64,000 nucleotides of DNA from Actinobacillus sp. (GTDB lineage: Bacteria; Pseudomonadota; Gammaproteobacteria; Enterobacterales; Pasteurellaceae), in the NCBI GenBank assembly GCA_020026075.1, contig JAHHQZ010000002.1, positions 44,540-108,539 on the forward strand, in the 5' to 3' direction. Made by a program: the position numbers and the translations under genes. The notes under the pieces are model-generated. The model was not told where the DNA came from, did not search any database, and saw only the letters and a list, made by a program, of their open reading frames with translations. Below, piece by piece: positions 60,055-64,000 of this stretch. The number at the start of each line of letters is the position of its first letter. Positions within the stretch are counted from its first letter, which is position 1.

Positions 60055-61206
60055 ATGGCAAATCGTATCATTTTGAATGAAACCAGCTATCACGGTAAAG
60101 GGGCGATTACGCATATCGTGGATGAAGTGAAACATCGTGGCTTTAAGAAAGCTCTGATCGTAACGGACAAGGATTTAGTGAAATTCCACGTGGTGGATAA
60201 GGTTACGGCGTTGCTGGATGATGCTGGCTTGCCTTATGCTATTTTTGATGAAGTGAAGGCGAACCCTAGTGTTGACATCATTAAAAAAGGCGTGGCGAAA
60301 TTCAAGCAGGAACAGGCGGATTATTTGATCGCAATCGGTGGCGGTTCGCCAATCGACAGTGCCAAAGCCATTGGGATTATCATCAACAACCCTGAATTTA
60401 GCGATGTATTGTCCCTTGAAGGCGTGGCGCCAACCAAACACAAAGCGGTGCCAATGTTTGCGGTAGCGACAACCGCAGGCACGGCGGCGGAAGTTACCAT
60501 TAACTATGTGATCACCGATGAAGCGAAAAAACGCAAATTCGTGTGCGTTGATGTGAACGATATTCCAGCGGTAGCCATCGTTGACCCTGATATGATGAGC
60601 AGTATGCCGAAAGGTCTAACCGCCGCCACAGGAATGGACGCACTCACCCACGCCATTGAGGGCTATATTACCAAAGCGGCGTGGGAATTAACCGATGCAC
60701 TGCACTTGAAAGCCATTGAGCTTATCGCTAAAAACCTACCGCTCGCCGTTGCAGGCGATCCCGCAGGACGTGCAGGAATGGCGCTAGGGCAATATATGGC
60801 GGGAATGGGCTTTTCTAACGTGGGCTTAGGCGTGGTACATTCAATGGCGCATCCGCTTTCTGCTTATTACGATACACCGCACGGCATTGCCAATGCGGTA
60901 TTGTTGCCCTATGTGATGGATTTTAATAAAGATTTCACTGGCGAAAAATATCGTGAAATAGCACGAGCAATGGGCGTGCAAAATGTGGATAATATGTCGC
61001 CAGAAACCTATCGCCAAGCAGCAGTCGATGCGGTGAAATCCCTTGCGAAAGCGGTCAATATTCCAGAAAAATTATCGATGATCAGTGTACTGGAAGAGGA
61101 TCTGCCTGCGTTATCAGTGGACGCTTTTAATGATGTTTGTACAGGCGGCAACCCACGCGATTGTAGTGCTGAGGATCTGTTAAGCGTGTATAAAACGGCA
61201 TTCTAA
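60055..61206 (+). CDS. fucO: Lactaldehyde reductase FucO
   Basis: A 383-residue group III (iron-dependent) alcohol dehydrogenase that reduces L-lactaldehyde to 1,2-propanediol under anaerobic conditions. NAD(P)-binding IGGGSPIDSAKAIGI and TTAGTAAEVT, iron ligands in GMDALTHAIEGY (Asp, His), HSMAHPLSAYYDTPHGIANAVLL (two His). Length and start MANRIILNETSYHGKGAI match E. coli FucO. Its presence in the operon indicates fermentation of the lactaldehyde. Confidence 0.95.
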   Translation: MANRIILNETSYHGKGAITHIVDEVKHRGFKKALIVTDKDLVKFHVVDKVTALLDDAGLPYAIFDEVKANPSVDIIKKGVAKFKQEQADYLIAIGGGSPIDSAKAIGIIINNPEFSDVLSLEGVAPTKHKAVPMFAVATTAGTAAEVTINYVITDEAKKRKFVCVDVNDIPAVAIVDPDMMSSMPKGLTAATGMDALTHAIEGYITKAAWELTDALHLKAIELIAKNLPLAVAGDPAGRAGMALGQYMAGMGFSNVGLGVVHSMAHPLSAYYDTPHGIANAVLLPYVMDFNKDFTGEKYREIARAMGVQNVDNMSPETYRQAAVDAVKSLAKAVNIPEKLSMISVLEEDLPALSVDAFNDVCTGGNPRDCSAEDLLSVYKTAF

Positions 61207-61218
61207 ACAGCAAAAAAC

Positions 61219-61250
61219 AAGGGTGATGTGTTTCCATCACCCTTATTGTT
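61219..61250 (+). terminator. Attenuating hairpin between fucO and fucR
   Basis: AAGGGTGATG and CATCACCCTT pair around TGTTTC, with only ATTGTTT behind, so read-through into the regulator gene is likely. Confidence 0.6.
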
Positions 61251-61264
61251 TGAAAGGATAAGCA

Positions 61265-62032
61265 ATGAACTCACGTCATCAAAAAATCATCCAATGTGTG
61301 AATGAGCAGGGCAAAATAACAGCGCTCGCCCTATCACAAGTCGTGGGAGTATCCATCGAAACCCTACGCCGAGATTTAAGAATACTGGCAGAAAAAGGTG
61401 CAATTCACCGTATCCACGGCGGTGCAATTAGCGTAAAAAGCAAAGATGTGGGCAATTCGTTTTACCGCCGCCAACGTTGCAACTCCGATGCCAAACGGCA
61501 AATTGCCGAAATGGCAGTGGACTATGTGTTTGAAGGCTGCGTCATCAGCCTAGATGCAAGCTCATCAAGCTGGTACTTCGCCCAACTCATTCCCAACATT
61601 CCTTGCACGGTCGTTACCAACTCAATGCACAATATCAGTGCCTTAGTCAGCAAAAGTCATATCAAAACCATCGCCACAGGCGGTGCCTATTCCGCCAAAT
61701 ACGAGGCCTTCTACGGGCCATTATCCGAAACCCTACTGCAACGCTTGCACATTGATATTGGCATTTTTTCTTGCACAGGGTTAGACGACGCTGGCAATTT
61801 ATGGGAGTCCAACGAGCTAAACGCCTCCATCAAACGCAAAATGTTTAATCAATGCGAAAAAGCATTCCTACTTGCCGATAACTCCAAACTCAACCAAAAA
61901 AGTCTATTCCAATTATTAAATCTCGACCAAATGGATATTTTCTTCACCGATCTCCCCGCCAGTAACGCCATTACAGAATACTGCAAAAAGCACGATGTAA
62001 TGCTCAGCATAGCCAGCCATTTTGAAAAATAA
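61265..62032 (+). CDS. fucR: DeoR-family fucose operon regulator FucR
   Basis: A 255-residue DeoR-type protein. The N-terminal winged HTH RHQKIIQCVNEQGKITALAL + SQVVGVSIETLRRDLRILAEKG is followed by HRIHGGAISV and a sugar-phosphate sensor domain (DAGNLWESNELNASIKRKMFNQCEKAFLLADNSKL) that should bind fuculose-1-phosphate. It is the last gene of the operon and the obvious candidate to bind the ACGGT repeats in front of fucI. In E. coli FucR is an activator; the sign of control here is unknown. Confidence 0.9.
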   Translation: MNSRHQKIIQCVNEQGKITALALSQVVGVSIETLRRDLRILAEKGAIHRIHGGAISVKSKDVGNSFYRRQRCNSDAKRQIAEMAVDYVFEGCVISLDASSSSWYFAQLIPNIPCTVVTNSMHNISALVSKSHIKTIATGGAYSAKYEAFYGPLSETLLQRLHIDIGIFSCTGLDDAGNLWESNELNASIKRKMFNQCEKAFLLADNSKLNQKSLFQLLNLDQMDIFFTDLPASNAITEYCKKHDVMLSIASHFEK

Positions 62033-62035
62033 AAC

Positions 62036-62081
62036 AAGGCCGGAATATTTTTCATTTTTTTGAGAAATATTCCGGCCTTGC
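62036..62081. repeat. Dispersed palindromic repeat, full copy
   Basis: CAAGGCCGGAATATTT and AAATATTCCGGCCTTG are perfect 16-bp arms; it separates convergent fucR and the nuclease gene. Confidence 0.85.
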
Positions 62082-62095
62082 ATATTCCAAGAGAA

Positions 62096-62728
62096 CTATT
62101 GATAAGATTTTAATCTTTTATAAATGCCATACCACTTTTTAGGATGATACTCCGTAAATTTTCCTTTTCCATTAATAATCCTCGTTAATAAATTTTTATC
62201 TATACAATAAAGCACATAACCTTTTTTATAATAAAACTGATTAACTTCCGCTAAAGCGGCCTCTGTAAAAACAGATGTGGTAATATAAAAACCATATTTT
62301 TTATTATTCATATACATTACATGCATAAACTCACGAACGGCACTTAAATTCACATCTTTATGCTTATTAAATGCTTTACATTGTACGATAGCATCAATGT
62401 TTTCACTACTGACAACTAAATCAACCCCGCCATCGCCCATATTTCCTAAGCGAAAAGGATTATATTCGCTAGCAGCCCCTACCCATTGTGCAGAAAAACC
62501 ATTTTTATTGAATAAATAGCCACAGTAATTCTCAAATTTATAACCAATTTCTTTTCTACCAGCTTTATAATAATAATTCGATAAAATATCATTAGCAGAA
62601 CGGACTTTATGAAAGTTTTCTGGTCGTAATACAGGTTTCCATCGTTTAAGATTCCTTCTTAGACATCTACTATTTTTAAAAATAAAAATTAAAATAAAAA
62701 ATAGGGAGAGTATTATTATTTGATTCAT
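62096..62728 (-). CDS. Membrane-anchored Mrr-like nuclease (PD-(D/E)XK)
   Basis: A 210-residue protein. Residues 4-18 (IIILSLFFILIFIFK) form a single N-terminal membrane segment; a basic stretch follows. From about residue 58 a restriction-endonuclease-like domain begins: FENYCGYLFNKNGF (Glu66), GDGGVDLVV (Asp103) and AIVQCKAF (Gln116, Lys118), the D..QxK core of the Mrr_cat family. The family includes modification-dependent type IV enzymes and membrane-bound versions of unknown role. It overlaps the upstream gene by four bases (ATGA) and shares its A/T-rich composition, both signs of a transferred unit. The substrate is unknown. Confidence 0.75.
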   Translation of the reverse strand: MNQIIILSLFFILIFIFKNSRCLRRNLKRWKPVLRPENFHKVRSANDILSNYYYKAGRKEIGYKFENYCGYLFNKNGFSAQWVGAASEYNPFRLGNMGDGGVDLVVSSENIDAIVQCKAFNKHKDVNLSAVREFMHVMYMNNKKYGFYITTSVFTEAALAEVNQFYYKKGYVLYCIDKNLLTRIINGKGKFTEYHPKKWYGIYKRLKSYQ

Positions 62729-63946
62729 TCACTTCCTTTTTCATTCTTTTCTTGTATTAACTTTAACCAATCTGGAATGTTTTCTTTTTTAAGGCTAGAA
62801 TAATCTACTTTTTTCGTAAAATTAAAGACCTTTATATGTTCATCTGGTCTATTAGAGAAAAACTGATAATTATTATCTAATTCCTTAGATTTAATCCCAA
62901 GCCAATTCGCATACCCATAAATAAAATTAAATGCACTACGTGGTATATTAACCACAGTATGTTTTGTATCATCACTCGATAATTTTATAAAAGGAACATT
63001 ATAATTTGACTGATAATCTTGACTATAATCTAAGGTTAAACGATCTTTATTTTCATTATTTGTATAATTTAAGCCGTGATCAGAAAAATAAATTAATGAA
63101 TAAGATTGATGTCTTTCTTTCAATAAATGAATCGTTTTTTGAATAAAAGTATCTGTTTTTAAAATAGAGTTAGCATAACAGGACATATTTTTATTAATGT
63201 ACGTTAATTTATGCTCATTTTTACTAATTCTATGACAAAAGTTTTGATGAGATCCCATAAGATGTAAAACAAATAAACGAGATTTACTACCAGATTTAAT
63301 AGGCGTGTTCAACCTCAAAGCAAAATCTTTTAATAAAGCCATATCATCAACTGACTTTGTATTAAATCCACCTTTTTTTGTAAAATAAGAATAATCTGCG
63401 CTTATTCCAATACGACTAGCTATCGTATCATAACGTCCAATACTTCCTTGATTGGAAAGCCAATTTGTTCCTATATGTGCAGCTTTGGCTAGTGAAATAA
63501 TATTATAGGCATAATTTAAATCTTTTCCATTTTTAAAATAAAGTGTTTTTAATAATGAATGATATGTTGCTGGAGCAGCTGAAATATACCCAGAATTAAA
63601 ATAACCATTTGCTGAATCTAAAAATGGTGTTGTTGGTTGAGAAAATCCAAAAACAGAAAAATAATCACGTCTTGCGCTCTCACCAATTATCAATACATAA
63701 TTTTGATACTTTGGGTATACAGACTCAATATGCCAAGGATTTGGCTGATTGAGCATATCTGCTAATTGATGTTTTTCAATAAAATAACTATGAATGCTAT
63801 CATAAATATTTGCATAAAATGAAATAACATTTATTGGACTATTTGCTAGTGTCCAAGATGGTTGTTCATCTTCCATATTTTTTCCTTTTAAATAAAATTT
63901 AGTAGGAATAAAAGTCAATGTAAAAATAAAAACAACCCAAATGACC
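62725..63946 (-). pseudogene. Phosphoethanolamine-transferase-like gene, 5' end lost
   Basis: The frame encodes about 400 residues of a sulfatase-fold lipid A/surface-glycan phosphoethanolamine transferase. VLIIGESARRDYFSVFGF is the nucleophile/metal region (Ser at the position usually held by Thr), HLMGSH and YFSDHGLNYT are further metal sites, and PFIKL follows as in the family. Relatives have about 500-560 residues with five N-terminal membrane helices; here only the end of the last (VIWVVFIFTLTFIPTKF) is present. The open frame begins in what looks like an IS end, with a stop codon just beyond, so the first part of the gene was removed by insertion and the product is probably inactive. 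Confidence 0.65.
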
Positions 63947-64000
63947 TGACCTGACCCCAAAAACTTAGACTAAATTAATTTAAGGACTGGGCTCTGTATT
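63947..64000. mobile_element. Probable terminus of an IS3-family (IS150-like) element
   Basis: TGACCTGACCCCAAAAACTTAG begins a stretch whose TGACCCCAAAAA(C/G)TTAGAC pattern (shown shorter: TGACCCCAAAAAC, TTAGAC) resembles the terminal inverted repeats of IS150-type elements. The rest lies outside the window. It interrupts the transferase gene. The call rests on the terminal motif alone. Confidence 0.5.

Noticed and set aside
63947..63960. Native start of the phosphoethanolamine-transferase gene at 63960
   Set aside because: The TTG codon lies in the IS-like terminus, has no ribosome site, and the membrane domain is missing; the open frame there is accidental.
1..64000. Enrichment of Pasteurellaceae DNA-uptake 9-mers
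   Set aside because: By eye AAGTGCGGT occurs only about twice (near 25380 and 42020) and ACAAGCGGT was not found in full, so neither type could be used to place the genus.
1..64000. CRISPR array
   Set aside because: The many palindromic repeats are scattered singly between genes, without regular spacers or cas genes.

Overview
The window is a chromosomal segment of a gammaproteobacterium, most likely a member of the Pasteurellaceae. The evidence is the close protein resemblance to E. coli/Haemophilus housekeeping proteins, conserved neighbourhoods (rpsF-priB-rpsR-rplI, secG-tRNA-Leu, yicC/rph, lexA next to plsB, queA-tgt), moderate G+C, and a TMAO-reductase/fucose/mannose-PTS gene complement typical of host-associated Pasteurellaceae. 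I cannot fix the genus from sequence alone.

Layout. 1-4.8 kb: end of a RarD-like permease gene and a torC-torA-torD operon (anaerobic TMAO/S-oxide respiration) behind a promoter with an FNR-like box centred near -41.5. 4.8-7.5 kb: a PuuB-like amine oxidase divergent from potD. 7.5-13.9 kb: menA, trmO, rne (long leader), rluC. 13.9-17.8 kb: a conspicuously AT-rich restriction-modification module, made of a fused two-domain D12 adenine methylase and an AlwI/N.BstNBI-family type IIS endonuclease, placed 6 bp behind rluC. 17.8-22.3 kb: ygfZ, yicC, rph, djlA, dusC. 22.4-26.9 kb: manA, yobD, manZYX with a perfect CRP palindrome. 27-33.7 kb: recR, ybaB, topB, secG, tRNA-Leu(GAG), clpB. 33.8-38.5 kb: yheS, a small membrane protein, tgt, queA with a terminator in its leader.

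38.7-45.8 kb is a lactose locus: a free-standing EIIA(Glc)-type protein, a LacY permease and LacZ in one operon, with two LacI-type operators and a CRP-like site, followed by a convergent EamA transporter and a LacI-family regulator. 46-47.5 kb holds two tandem Opa-like outer-membrane proteins; the second has a T10 tract inside its promoter spacer. 47.5-53.9 kb: trhP, rplI-rpsR-priB-rpsF, lexA, plsB. 54-62 kb: a complete L-fucose operon fucI-K-U-A-P-O-R behind a cluster of ACGGT-type operator repeats. 62-64 kb: an AT-rich tail with a membrane-anchored Mrr-like nuclease, a truncated phosphoethanolamine-transferase-like gene, and what looks like the end of an IS3-family element at the window edge.

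A dispersed palindromic repeat (arms like AGGCCGGAAT / ATTCCGGCCT around an A/T-rich middle) occurs about 20 times between genes, as full or half copies, several acting as terminators. Functionally the region combines sugar uptake and catabolism (mannose, lactose, fucose), anaerobic respiration, tRNA/RNA metabolism and a foreign DNA-defence module.
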